56,194 bases of DNA, from the NCBI GenBank assembly GCA_003598065.1, contig QZKR01000051.1, forward strand, positions 1 through 56,194. The letters are read 5' to 3'. How positions within the stretch are numbered: the stretch's first letter is position 1; the number at the start of each line of letters is the position of its first letter. A program made the position numbers and the translations under genes. Shown here in pieces: positions 1 through 8,169 of the stretch. Origin of the DNA: Myxococcales bacterium. Its GTDB lineage: Bacteria; Myxococcota_A; SURF-8. The notes under the pieces are model-generated. The model was given only the letters and a program-made list of their open reading frames with translations. It was not told where the DNA came from and did no database searches.

Positions 1-225
1 TGAGTGATGCCAGTCAATGTGTGAGTAGAGCACAAACCGCTTGGCGGCGAAACCCGCCACGGGTTTCGTTGCTGACAAGCAGCGGCAGCCGAGGAGCCGA
101 ATGGTCTCCGTATTCGCCCACAGGATCGCTTCACATGGTCCTGGCCGTGCACGGAGCCGAGTTGGAACAAGATGCGAGCCCAGAAGGCCGTTTGCGCTCG
201 CAGGGAGGGTGGCCATGAAATGCCT
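1..225. other. Left-edge non-coding stretch
   Basis: No gene is recognisable here. A perfect 8-bp inverted repeat (arms 48-55 and 61-68, 5-base loop) lies downstream of the RCC1-repeat gene that ends at 226 on the minus strand. It has no T-tract on either strand, so calling it a terminator is not justified. Confidence 0.4.
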
Positions 226-2390
226 TTATGGCCAGACCACGCTCACTGGGGTGGTGCTCCATGCGCTTCCGTCGCCTATCTGACCGTTGCCATTGCTCCC
301 CCAGCATTTCACACCGCCGGAAAAAAGGAGAGCACATGTATGGAGAGCACCCGCTGAGATAGCTTTCACATCATTCGATAGTCCACTTACAACAACTGGC
401 TCGTACCTATCCGTCATCGTGCCATCGCCAAGTTGTCCATATCCATTCCATCCCCAGCATTTCAGCTCGCCTGACAAAAGGATGGCGCAGCTATGTCCTG
501 GACCAGCCGAGAATTCCGCTACACCGATAGAAAGGCCAATCGGATGCACGGGTGTATCTCTGTTGGTTGTCGTTCCGTCACCGAGTTGGCCTCTAGAATT
601 GTAACCCCAGCATTTCACTCCTCCGGAAGAAAACAGCGCGCAGGTGTATGCACTCCCGACCGAGATCGCCACCACGTCACTTGATACCCCAATCACATCC
701 ACTGGAGTATGTCTGATAACCGTCGTTCCATCGCCCAATTGACCGTAAGCATTTCTTCCCCAGCATTTCATGCCGCCGGAAGAAAGCCGTGCGCATGTGT
801 GACTTCCTGCTGCGATCTCCGCGACGCCGCTGGAAAGTCCATAAACGTCTACGGGCGTACTTTTATCTTCTGTTGTTCCATCCCCAAGCTCGCCAAATGT
901 ATTGACTCCCCAGCATTTCATCCCTCCGGAGGCAAGGAGGGCACATGTATAATTATCACCCACGGCGATGGCCGCCACACCGCTCTCCAATCCGCTTACC
1001 GATACAGGGGTGATTCTGTTCTCTGTCGTTCCGTCGCCAAGCTGACCTTTGCTGTTGTAGCCCCAACATTTCACACCGCCAGAAGCAAGCAGCGCGCAGG
1101 TGTGGGAATCATGTGTCATGCGGCTGACCGAAATGGCGGCAATATCAGTTGATAGAATGGAAACTTCTTCGGGGGTTTGCCTAGGATAAGTTGTTCCATC
1201 GCCAAGTTGGCCGTAGGAATTGGTGCCCCAGCATTTTGCTTCGTTTGAGGAAAGGAGCGCGCAAGTGTAGCTTTCACCTGCCGAAATCTCGTCAACACCA
1301 CTCGAAAGTCCGCTGACGTCTGTCGCCGTAAGCCTGTTTGCCGCTATCGCATTGCCAAGTTGACCATAAGGGTTAAATCCCCAGCATTTAACTTCGCCGA
1401 AAGCCATAAGGGCGCACCCATGCGAAGCGCCTCCCGTGACTTGTACCGCCCCAGATAACCCGCTTATGGTGACAGGGACATTTTTATTGACCAACGTCCC
1501 ATCGCCGAGTTCGGCGAAACGGTTGTCTCCCCAACATTGCACTTTACCGGAGGAAAGCCGTGCGCAGGTGTGATTGGGGCCTGTCATTATGCCTACGGCA
1601 TCACCATCCAACCCTACAACATCCACCGGCGCGTACCGATTCTCGGTGGTGCCATCGCCAAGCTGACCCCCATCATTGCTTCCCCAGCACTTCACCCCTC
1701 CGGAGGAAAGCAGCGCGCAAGTGTGGCTTCCGGTGCCGCTTCCTCCACCAGCCGAGATCGCGGCCACTCCGCTGGAAAGCCCGATCACTTCCACAGGGGA
1801 CGTTCGCTCCGTTGTTGTTCCGTCGCCCAGCTGGCCATACTGATTTCTTCCCCAGCATTTCACGCCGCCATTTTCCAGCAGAACGCAAGTGTACATTTCC
1901 CCGGCATCTATTGCGATCACACCGCTGGAAAGCCCGATCACATCTGCTGGGGAGGCTTGGTGTTCCGTCGTTCCGTCGCCAAGCGCGCCATGGTAATTGG
2001 CTCCCCAACATTTCACCGCGCTAGAAGTCAATAAGGCGCAGGTATGAATGCTGCCTGCCGAGATTGTTTTCACTTCACCCGAAAGCCCAATTACATCCGC
2101 AGGCGGGCCTACCTCTGTAAAGGTTCCATTGCCGAGCTGACCGACTTGATTGTTCCCCCAGCATTTCACGCCACCTGAAGAGAGACGCGCACAGGAATGC
2201 CAAGAACCGGACGAGATTTCCGTTGTATCGCTTGAAAGTCCGCTTACGGGGAGGGGGATGGGACTGTCGATCGTTGTTCCGTCACCAAGTTGGCCGCTGA
2301 TGTTGTATCCCCAGCATTTTACGCCGCCGGTGGAAAGTAGAATAGCGCAAGTGTGGCTGTGCCCTGCCGAGATTGATAGCACCTTCTCTG
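226..2390 (-). repeat. 14 tandem RCC1 repeats (about 150-bp period)
   Basis: The DNA repeats with a period of about 150 bp, each unit coding a GQLGDGTT-type RCC1 blade. Repeats 5 and 9 have short insertions before the HTCALL motif. The units have diverged, so the array is not a recent expansion. Confidence 0.9.
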
Positions 2391-4026
2391 TGCAGTACGG
2401 ATATCCCAGATAGCCGGCGGAACACCGGTCGCATGCCGGGCCAGTATAGCCGGTTGCGCACAAACATACCGCCTGACCGGTCACGTTCGTGCAAACTCCA
2501 TTCCCGTTGCACGGGTCGGGGAGGCAAGGATCATCGACGCACAGCCCGAAGCCGGAAGGATATTCATAATACCCGGCCGCGCATTGAGTGCAATACGGGC
2601 CGGTATAAGCGGGGTCGGTGCAATTGCAATAAGCCTCTCCGTTGCAGGTCCCTCGTCCATGGCAAGAATAATCTGTGTTGGAGCAAATGCCATCGGAACA
2701 GGAATCGAAGGTACATAAATCGTCATCCGCGCAGGTGTCCATCATGTCTTCGCTTACGCCGCACTCGTTATAATAGTATCGATCAAGGCCTTCGCACCTG
2801 ATCTCATCGTGAAAAGCATAACCCTCGCAAGCAAAAGAGTCTGGACTGCAACGCTGATCTAAACCGCAGGTTTCGTATGGCCCCCAATTGTCCGTATCCA
2901 CGATACTTCCGCCGCACTCGCTCATTACTCCATCGCAGTACTGTTCTTGGTAGCGCACTTCTATGTTCGCACCGCAACCTAACGCAGCGCAGCGATGAAC
3001 ATCACCCGGAATGTTGGTCTGGCAGACATGATCCACACTGTAAACTGTTTGTGTGGCGACATCGCAGCACGCGCCGGCCGCGCAAAAGGAGGGATCGCAT
3101 TGGGGCCGATCGGTTTGACAAGTTTGTTGCCGAGGTTCGCAAACCTCCAGGCTCATACAGTCATCGGCCAATTGCCAAACACTCCAGAGGTCCGGCCCGT
3201 TGCACAAAGGAGAAGTCTCCGAGCAATGTTTATCCTTCGTTCGCACTTTAACGTCCTGCCCGCATTCCGTACCATCCGGGCAGCCATATTCAGTCTCAAG
3301 TGCAGCTTCACAGATATAATCTGCCTGATGGAGCGCATTCGTTGCATCATCGCAACATGGACCCGAACCGTAGCCGCAGTAGGTGGGATCGCAATCCGGC
3401 CTGTCATTGAGGCACGTGGCCGATCCGGCGTTGCACCTCTGGATATCGGTGCAGTCCTGGCTCAACACCCAATCTCCCGGTCTCTGTTCCCCGCGGCAAT
3501 CCGGGTTGATCCCGTCGCAGTGTCGGTTCTGGTAGCGTACCTGAAGATCTCCCCCACAGTTCGCTGAAGAGCATATGTACTCTGCAGAGCCAGGGATGTC
3601 AGTTTGGCAAAGCTCCTCTGTTCCGTTGAGGTGGCAGCCATCTGTACAGCATGGGCCACTGGTGCAGGTGCAGATCCATTCCACATCGGAAAAATCACCA
3701 TCGCCAGAGTTGTCGCCATCCGACATTTCGCCGTCTTGCCGATCGCTTTCGGAATCATCTCCATCGCCATCGGCGGGAGCATCGCCATCTGTGTAAATAC
3801 AGACCCCATCTTGACAACGCTGGCCGATCACTGCGCAGTCGCGGCTGAAGGTCCACACGCCGTCTTCGCAACGCTCCACTCTGTCTTCCTGACAACGGTA
3901 TGTCCCGATTTCGCAAGGGTTGGTTTCTTCATCGCCGCTGGTACTCTTAATGTTAGAGTCCGTGCAGGCGAAAAGCGGCAAACTCAGGAAAACAACTGCC
4001 GCCGAGACCACCGTTTTTCCAGGCAT
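226..4026 (-). CDS. RCC1-repeat, Cys-rich lipoprotein (14 repeats)
   Basis: A 1266-residue surface lipoprotein, probably a binding scaffold with no evident catalytic site. The start at 4026 was chosen because it begins a lipoprotein signal (lipidated Cys about residue 21, motif LFAC) behind a GGGAGA Shine-Dalgarno; a longer frame opens at 4137 but adds a non-signal N-terminus. After the Cys come a short Cys-knot segment and a DGD-rich acidic linker, then about 400 residues of Cys-rich modules ending in EGF-like units. Residues about 548-1266 hold 14 RCC1 repeats of roughly 50 residues, each with HTCALL and KCWG half-motifs, giving one Cys pair per repeat. Fourteen is twice the seven blades of a canonical RCC1 propeller, so two propellers are likely. 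The Cys-rich half closely resembles that of the DUF1566 lipoprotein at 13849-16101. Ligand and function are unknown. Confidence 0.9.
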   Translation of the reverse strand: MPGKTVVSAAVVFLSLPLFACTDSNIKSTSGDEETNPCEIGTYRCQEDRVERCEDGVWTFSRDCAVIGQRCQDGVCIYTDGDAPADGDGDDSESDRQDGEMSDGDNSGDGDFSDVEWICTCTSGPCCTDGCHLNGTEELCQTDIPGSAEYICSSANCGGDLQVRYQNRHCDGINPDCRGEQRPGDWVLSQDCTDIQRCNAGSATCLNDRPDCDPTYCGYGSGPCCDDATNALHQADYICEAALETEYGCPDGTECGQDVKVRTKDKHCSETSPLCNGPDLWSVWQLADDCMSLEVCEPRQQTCQTDRPQCDPSFCAAGACCDVATQTVYSVDHVCQTNIPGDVHRCAALGCGANIEVRYQEQYCDGVMSECGGSIVDTDNWGPYETCGLDQRCSPDSFACEGYAFHDEIRCEGLDRYYYNECGVSEDMMDTCADDDLCTFDSCSDGICSNTDYSCHGRGTCNGEAYCNCTDPAYTGPYCTQCAAGYYEYPSGFGLCVDDPCLPDPCNGNGVCTNVTGQAVCLCATGYTGPACDRCSAGYLGYPYCTEKVLSISAGHSHTCAILLSTGGVKCWGYNISGQLGDGTTIDSPIPLPVSGLSSDTTEISSGSWHSCARLSSGGVKCWGNNQVGQLGNGTFTEVGPPADVIGLSGEVKTISAGSIHTCALLTSSAVKCWGANYHGALGDGTTEHQASPADVIGLSSGVIAIDAGEMYTCVLLENGGVKCWGRNQYGQLGDGTTTERTSPVEVIGLSSGVAAISAGGGSGTGSHTCALLSSGGVKCWGSNDGGQLGDGTTENRYAPVDVVGLDGDAVGIMTGPNHTCARLSSGKVQCWGDNRFAELGDGTLVNKNVPVTISGLSGAVQVTGGASHGCALMAFGEVKCWGFNPYGQLGNAIAANRLTATDVSGLSSGVDEISAGESYTCALLSSNEAKCWGTNSYGQLGDGTTYPRQTPEEVSILSTDIAAISVSRMTHDSHTCALLASGGVKCWGYNSKGQLGDGTTENRITPVSVSGLESGVAAIAVGDNYTCALLASGGMKCWGVNTFGELGDGTTEDKSTPVDVYGLSSGVAEIAAGSHTCARLSSGGMKCWGRNAYGQLGDGTTVIRHTPVDVIGVSSDVVAISVGSAYTCALFSSGGVKCWGYNSRGQLGDGTTTNRDTPVHPIGLSIGVAEFSAGPGHSCAILLSGELKCWGWNGYGQLGDGTMTDRYEPVVVSGLSNDVKAISAGALHTCALLFSGGVKCWGSNGNGQIGDGSAWSTTPVSVVWP

Positions 4027-4949
4027 CTCAAAAATCTCCCAACTAATCTTTGTTGATTCCGAATAGCTTAAGCAGGAATCATTAGGCAACGCGATCCACA
4101 GAATGTCAAGCCTCTCTGTGTCGGCGAATGAGTTCATTTCCTATCTGTCTAAAATGTTTCTTTCGATATGCTCCTGGTTACTAATTTTAGCGGGCAGTCA
4201 ATCGTAAAGATCCCGAAGCACCACAATCTCCTCTTAGCACTCTTGCCAAGTAAGCAGAACTGCCAAGTTGTCGCAGCCCGCAGGCGCGGTTCTCTTCGAA
4301 GGTCGCAGCAGTGGTGCCGAAGGTGCGGTCGCGGATCAGCCGCGGCCGTCGCCTCCTCCGTCGTTCTGGTTCATCGTCGGTTTCATCATCGTTTCCTTTC
4401 CATGGCGGTCATGCGGCCTGAACGTTGAATGACGGTTCCAAAGAATCCATGACAGGAAAGTCGCGAAAAGATCGGGCGGCATGGGCGTTGGCGGGCACGG
4501 TCGAAGAGACCAAGCCCACCCTCATGGTCTCTCCGGAAAACCTAAACAGGGCTTGGCGGCTTCGGATATGACCGCCAGGGACACTTGCTTGGGGAAATGG
4601 CAAGAGGTCAGGGGAAGATGGGTTCAGGTTAACAAGCCTTCTCTAGACAAGTTTAGAAACGCCTCACGAGGCAAAAAAGGGAGGTTTTGAAAGTAGAGGT
4701 TTATCGGCAGGTTGGATGGTCCGATTAACACGTGACAGGGACACAATGTCCTTAAATAGCAATTACTACACCAATACCAAAAACAATAGAACACGAAGAA
4801 AATTTATATCATCATGTAATTATTAGCATATTAACCAATTCTAGCATTTATATACTGATTATACGTGTTTTTCTTGAGCACAGTAACTTAAATTTTCTCT
4901 TGACATTCTTCCATCGGAGACGCTACTCTTTGGTCAAGGGAGATTCCGC
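4027..4949. other. Gene-free gap with AT-rich right half
   Basis: No convincing gene was found in about 0.9 kb. The left part (about 4200-4690) is GC-rich with only short unrelated frames; it could be decayed coding DNA, but nothing in it is recognisable. GCCTC-AC-GAGGC forms a small inverted repeat at 4661-4672. At about 4731-4752 there is a GGACA-CAA-TGTCC dyad after CACGTGACAG. From about 4745 to 4899 the DNA is strikingly AT-rich compared with the rest of the window, and it leads into the promoter of the TIGR02147 gene. Confidence 0.6.
4900..4929 (+). promoter_or_regulatory. Candidate sigma-70-type promoter
   Basis: TTGACA at 4900-4905 is followed after 18 bases by TACTCT at 4924-4929. 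The Shine-Dalgarno AAGGGAG (4936-4942) and the GTG start (4950) follow directly, so the mRNA leader would be very short or leaderless-like. The -35 is perfect but the -10 is weak. Confidence 0.4.
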
Positions 4950-5819
4950 GTGAAGAAACCCAAGCTAAGCATCCGGGTGTTCCATTTCAGCGACTACTGC
5001 GCCTACCTAAAGGCCGCCTATGACGAGCTATGTGGCCACGATCCTAGCGTCTCGTTTCGTAAATTGCAGAAAGTCGCCGGCTACAGCGAAACGTCGAATC
5101 ACTTGTGGATGCGAATGCACGGACACGCGCCATTGAGTCAGCAGGCGGCCCAGCGCTATGCAAGAGTCTTCGGACTCAAAACACGGGAGATCCAGTTCTT
5201 CATGCTGCTGGCCGCCATGAATCAAGCCAAAACGGACGAAGACCGGAATGCATACTTGGAACAAATGATGGAGTTCCGCGAATTCAGGGAAAGCCGGATT
5301 AACAATCCCGCCGACTACTATTCCCCCTGGTATCTTCCAATTCTTCGGGCGACTGTTGGCCTTGACGATTTCAAAGAAGATCCCGCCTGGATCGCGGAGC
5401 GTCTTCTCATGCCGATCACGAAGAAGGAAGTTGAGAAAGGCCTTCAGAAACTTTTCGCAATTGGTTACCTTGTGCGCGACGAACGAGGCAGCCTTCGGTT
5501 GTCCTCCCCCTTCGTCGGCGCTTATGAGGATCGCCACGACCCGGACCCGATAACTATTCTAAACATGAGAAATTATGATCGTGCGATGATCGAATTGGCC
5601 CATAACGCAGTAGGGAAGCAACCCCAGAGCCAGAAATTCATTGTCGGCAATACGCTGCATATTTCGCGCCGCCAAGCGCTGGCTATGCGAGATATTGTCA
5701 GGAAATGCCTGCGCGAAATAGAAGCACTGGCTTCCAAGGATGAAGCCGTGGAGGTTGTTTATCGGGTAAACATGCAGCTATTCTCGCTCTCTAAGTGGAC
5801 CGACGAGGAGCAGAAATGA
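4950..5819 (+). CDS. TIGR02147 family regulator-like protein
   Basis: A 289-residue cytoplasmic protein of the TIGR02147/DUF4423 type, a family first defined from paralogues in Fibrobacter and common in deltaproteobacteria. The N-terminus (FSDYCAYLKAAYDE, then VSFRKLQKVAGYS) resembles a helix-turn-helix start. The middle contains a second winged-helix-like part (KKEVEKGLQKLFAIGYLVRDERGSLRLS). The C-terminus matches the family ending, with a conserved R-x-x-V-R-x-C-L-R-E-I and a final VYRVNMQLFSLSK. The start is GTG with AAGGGAG seven bases upstream. Its stop overlaps the next gene's start (ATGA), so the two are probably translationally coupled and the protein may control that lipoprotein. Family members are presumed regulators; the molecular role is not firmly known. 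Confidence 0.88.
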   Translation: MKKPKLSIRVFHFSDYCAYLKAAYDELCGHDPSVSFRKLQKVAGYSETSNHLWMRMHGHAPLSQQAAQRYARVFGLKTREIQFFMLLAAMNQAKTDEDRNAYLEQMMEFREFRESRINNPADYYSPWYLPILRATVGLDDFKEDPAWIAERLLMPITKKEVEKGLQKLFAIGYLVRDERGSLRLSSPFVGAYEDRHDPDPITILNMRNYDRAMIELAHNAVGKQPQSQKFIVGNTLHISRRQALAMRDIVRKCLREIEALASKDEAVEVVYRVNMQLFSLSKWTDEEQK

Positions 5820-8116
5820 AAACGGCGGATCTCCTCTTCCGGCTTCTTCCTATTTTCTGGGGTGCGCTATCCTCATCGCTCATGTGTTCCTGCTCGGATT
5901 CTTTATCGGATACTTCAACCGATGGCGATTTTGACGGTGCGCCCGAATTGGAAAGGGAATTTGCCGAACCAGCCGACGATGATCGAATATCGTATAACGA
6001 AGAATCTCCGGACCAGGAAGGGGGATACATTTATTATGAGTTCCGGCCGGTGGCACCAGCGTCCGGCCGCAAAGCGAACACCACCTTCTGGAAAGGCGGC
6101 GGTTCCGGCGATGGAAACACCGCCATCGTCGATATCGCGCTCTCCGCCATGGGAGGAGGGTCGGGAGATGGCAACACCGTCATTACCTGGGATCGCATGG
6201 TCGTACGAATCGGGGGCGCGGTTCTCGTTCCGGTGCGTGTCGGCCAAGAGCAGGAGTATCTGGCCGTCATGGAAAACAGCCGGCCTTTGACCGTCTACTT
6301 CGATGTTCTGCATGAGGATTATCAGAGAATTCGCGCCTTCTTCCCGTCCCGGGAAGATTACAAGGAACTGGCTCTTCTTTCTTTTCCCGGACAGGAGATC
6401 GACCTCGCCCGAATCGCCTTGCCTTTTCATGCCGAGGGGCATCTCGGCGATGGAAGAGAGATTGTCCTTGACCTTGATCTTGGTCTGCTGTCTTTCCAAG
6501 CGGTCGATGGCGGAGTCTTTAATTGGGACGCGGGCGCCAGAGCCACCTGGGTCGCGGCCTTCGATCTGGATCGATTCGATGAAGCCCTGCGACGCATGGG
6601 GCTGCTCGATGAGACCGCAGGGAATATTATCATTGACGCTCTCCATAATCGCGAGCAGAGAGAAACGGCCCTGGCGGCGGTGCTCGAATCCTTCAGCCTC
6701 CATCAGGACCCGGATCGCGATGGCGCACTGAGCGACCGGGAGCGCGAGGATGAAGCCAACGATGTGGGAGAAGCCGAGTCGGACAGGCAAACTGACTGCG
6801 CCCAATGCGACGATCTGAACCTATGCACGTTCGACGTTTGCACCGGTTCTTTTTGTATTCAGGACCCCCTGACCATGGAAGAGACAAATTGCGACGACAG
6901 CGACTTATGCACGACAGGCGACATCTGCCGGGAAGGACTATGCGTCGGCGAGCCGCTTGACTGCTCGGGCCACGGGGTCTGTGGTAATGGCATCTGCGAA
7001 TGCAATACGGGTTTTGATGGAGAATCATGCGAGCGTTGCGCCGACGGTTACATCAACTACCCCGACTGCGCGCCGGAGGTAATTACGCGAGTTCCGCATT
7101 GGTTCAAGCGGGACGTGTGCGGGCGTTACCACACGACCTACGAGGACGGCGGGCAATGTTATCTTCAGTCCACCTCCGATCCCGGAGGAGTTTGGGACGA
7201 GGCGCTCCTAGTATCGAGCTGCGCCTATTCAGACCTGGTTGTCGATAGAGGGGCCGCGTGCAGCGTCCACATCAGGGTCCATGTGGTCGATCCTGGCGAA
7301 TTGCAATATTACCACTGGGACGGTGCCGCACTGTCCGCACCCGTGACCATAACCGACAACGCCTATTGCAACAGCCTGGCTCTCGACGAGACCGACCAGC
7401 CCCATCTCTTTTGGAGCAATTCGCGGCCTTACCACCGGAGCCGCAATCTCGATGGAACATGGAATGATACCGTGGACATCTCCGCCGGCGCGCCATCCGG
7501 CTGGTGCCCGGCGGCCACACTCGACGCCCAAGGCGTTTGGCGAGCCGTGTTTTACCGTTCGATTTTCGTGCCTGACCCCCTAGCCCAATTGTTCGAGTCC
7601 TACAGCGATGATAACGGCCTCACCTGGAAGGAAGGCACGAAGCTGTTCCCCAATTTTGAAAGCAGCGGATGGTTTGCGAGCGAACCGTGGGTTTTCCAGG
7701 CGCATGGATCTTCCAATCGCATGATACTCTTTGCCTCCAACAAATCGGGAGAGAACAACCTCTGGCTCACGGTCACCGATGGCGCAGGCTGGTCCGAGCC
7801 CGAACTATGGCGGCCATTGGATCCGGACACGCCGGTTACGCTCAAGACCGGGGCCTTCGCGCCGGATGACGGAAGCAGGGCCTTTTTCGTATTCAGCGAG
7901 CGGGATGACGAGTCGTCGCTCTACTACCAGTTCCGCTGTTTGGGAGGAGACACCAGCATACCTGAAGAGTTTCCGTCGGCGACAGGAGAGCCTGGCTATC
8001 GTTTCGTCACCACTTGGGAGAGCGAGGATCCCCCGCGGGTGTTCTGGAAAGAAAACGGCACGCAAGCGGATTGGTACATGGTTGAATTCGAGCCGCCCAC
8101 GTCATGCGGCCGATAG
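5816..8116 (+). CDS. Cys-rich lipoprotein with sialidase-like C-terminal domain
   Basis: A 766-residue predicted lipoprotein. The start at 5816 (ATGA overlap with the preceding stop) is preferred to an upstream frame opening at 5795, because it begins the signal peptide; the lipidated Cys is residue 24 or 26 (LMCSC). An acidic D/G/E linker follows, then a domain with two near-identical GGGSGDGNT motifs and a region resembling a DUF4382-type beta domain (VDGGVFNWDAGARATWVAAF), which is a weak assignment. A Cys-rich stretch (about residues 320-420) ends in an EGF-like module. The last 330 residues look like a sialidase/BNR propeller with an Asp-box-like SDDNGLTW. Coupling to the TIGR02147 gene suggests a regulated surface protein. 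Enzyme activity cannot be claimed. Confidence 0.85.
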   Translation: MKTADLLFRLLPIFWGALSSSLMCSCSDSLSDTSTDGDFDGAPELEREFAEPADDDRISYNEESPDQEGGYIYYEFRPVAPASGRKANTTFWKGGGSGDGNTAIVDIALSAMGGGSGDGNTVITWDRMVVRIGGAVLVPVRVGQEQEYLAVMENSRPLTVYFDVLHEDYQRIRAFFPSREDYKELALLSFPGQEIDLARIALPFHAEGHLGDGREIVLDLDLGLLSFQAVDGGVFNWDAGARATWVAAFDLDRFDEALRRMGLLDETAGNIIIDALHNREQRETALAAVLESFSLHQDPDRDGALSDREREDEANDVGEAESDRQTDCAQCDDLNLCTFDVCTGSFCIQDPLTMEETNCDDSDLCTTGDICREGLCVGEPLDCSGHGVCGNGICECNTGFDGESCERCADGYINYPDCAPEVITRVPHWFKRDVCGRYHTTYEDGGQCYLQSTSDPGGVWDEALLVSSCAYSDLVVDRGAACSVHIRVHVVDPGELQYYHWDGAALSAPVTITDNAYCNSLALDETDQPHLFWSNSRPYHRSRNLDGTWNDTVDISAGAPSGWCPAATLDAQGVWRAVFYRSIFVPDPLAQLFESYSDDNGLTWKEGTKLFPNFESSGWFASEPWVFQAHGSSNRMILFASNKSGENNLWLTVTDGAGWSEPELWRPLDPDTPVTLKTGAFAPDDGSRAFFVFSERDDESSLYYQFRCLGGDTSIPEEFPSATGEPGYRFVTTWESEDPPRVFWKENGTQADWYMVEFEPPTSCGR

Positions 8117-8169
8117 GATGAAGGCATCGAATATTCTGTGATAAAGGCAGGAAAATTGGAGACCTGATC

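Noticed and set aside
4409..4603. Small minus-strand gene in the gap before the TIGR02147 gene
   Set aside because: No ribosome site and no recognisable similarity; it could be random or decayed coding DNA.
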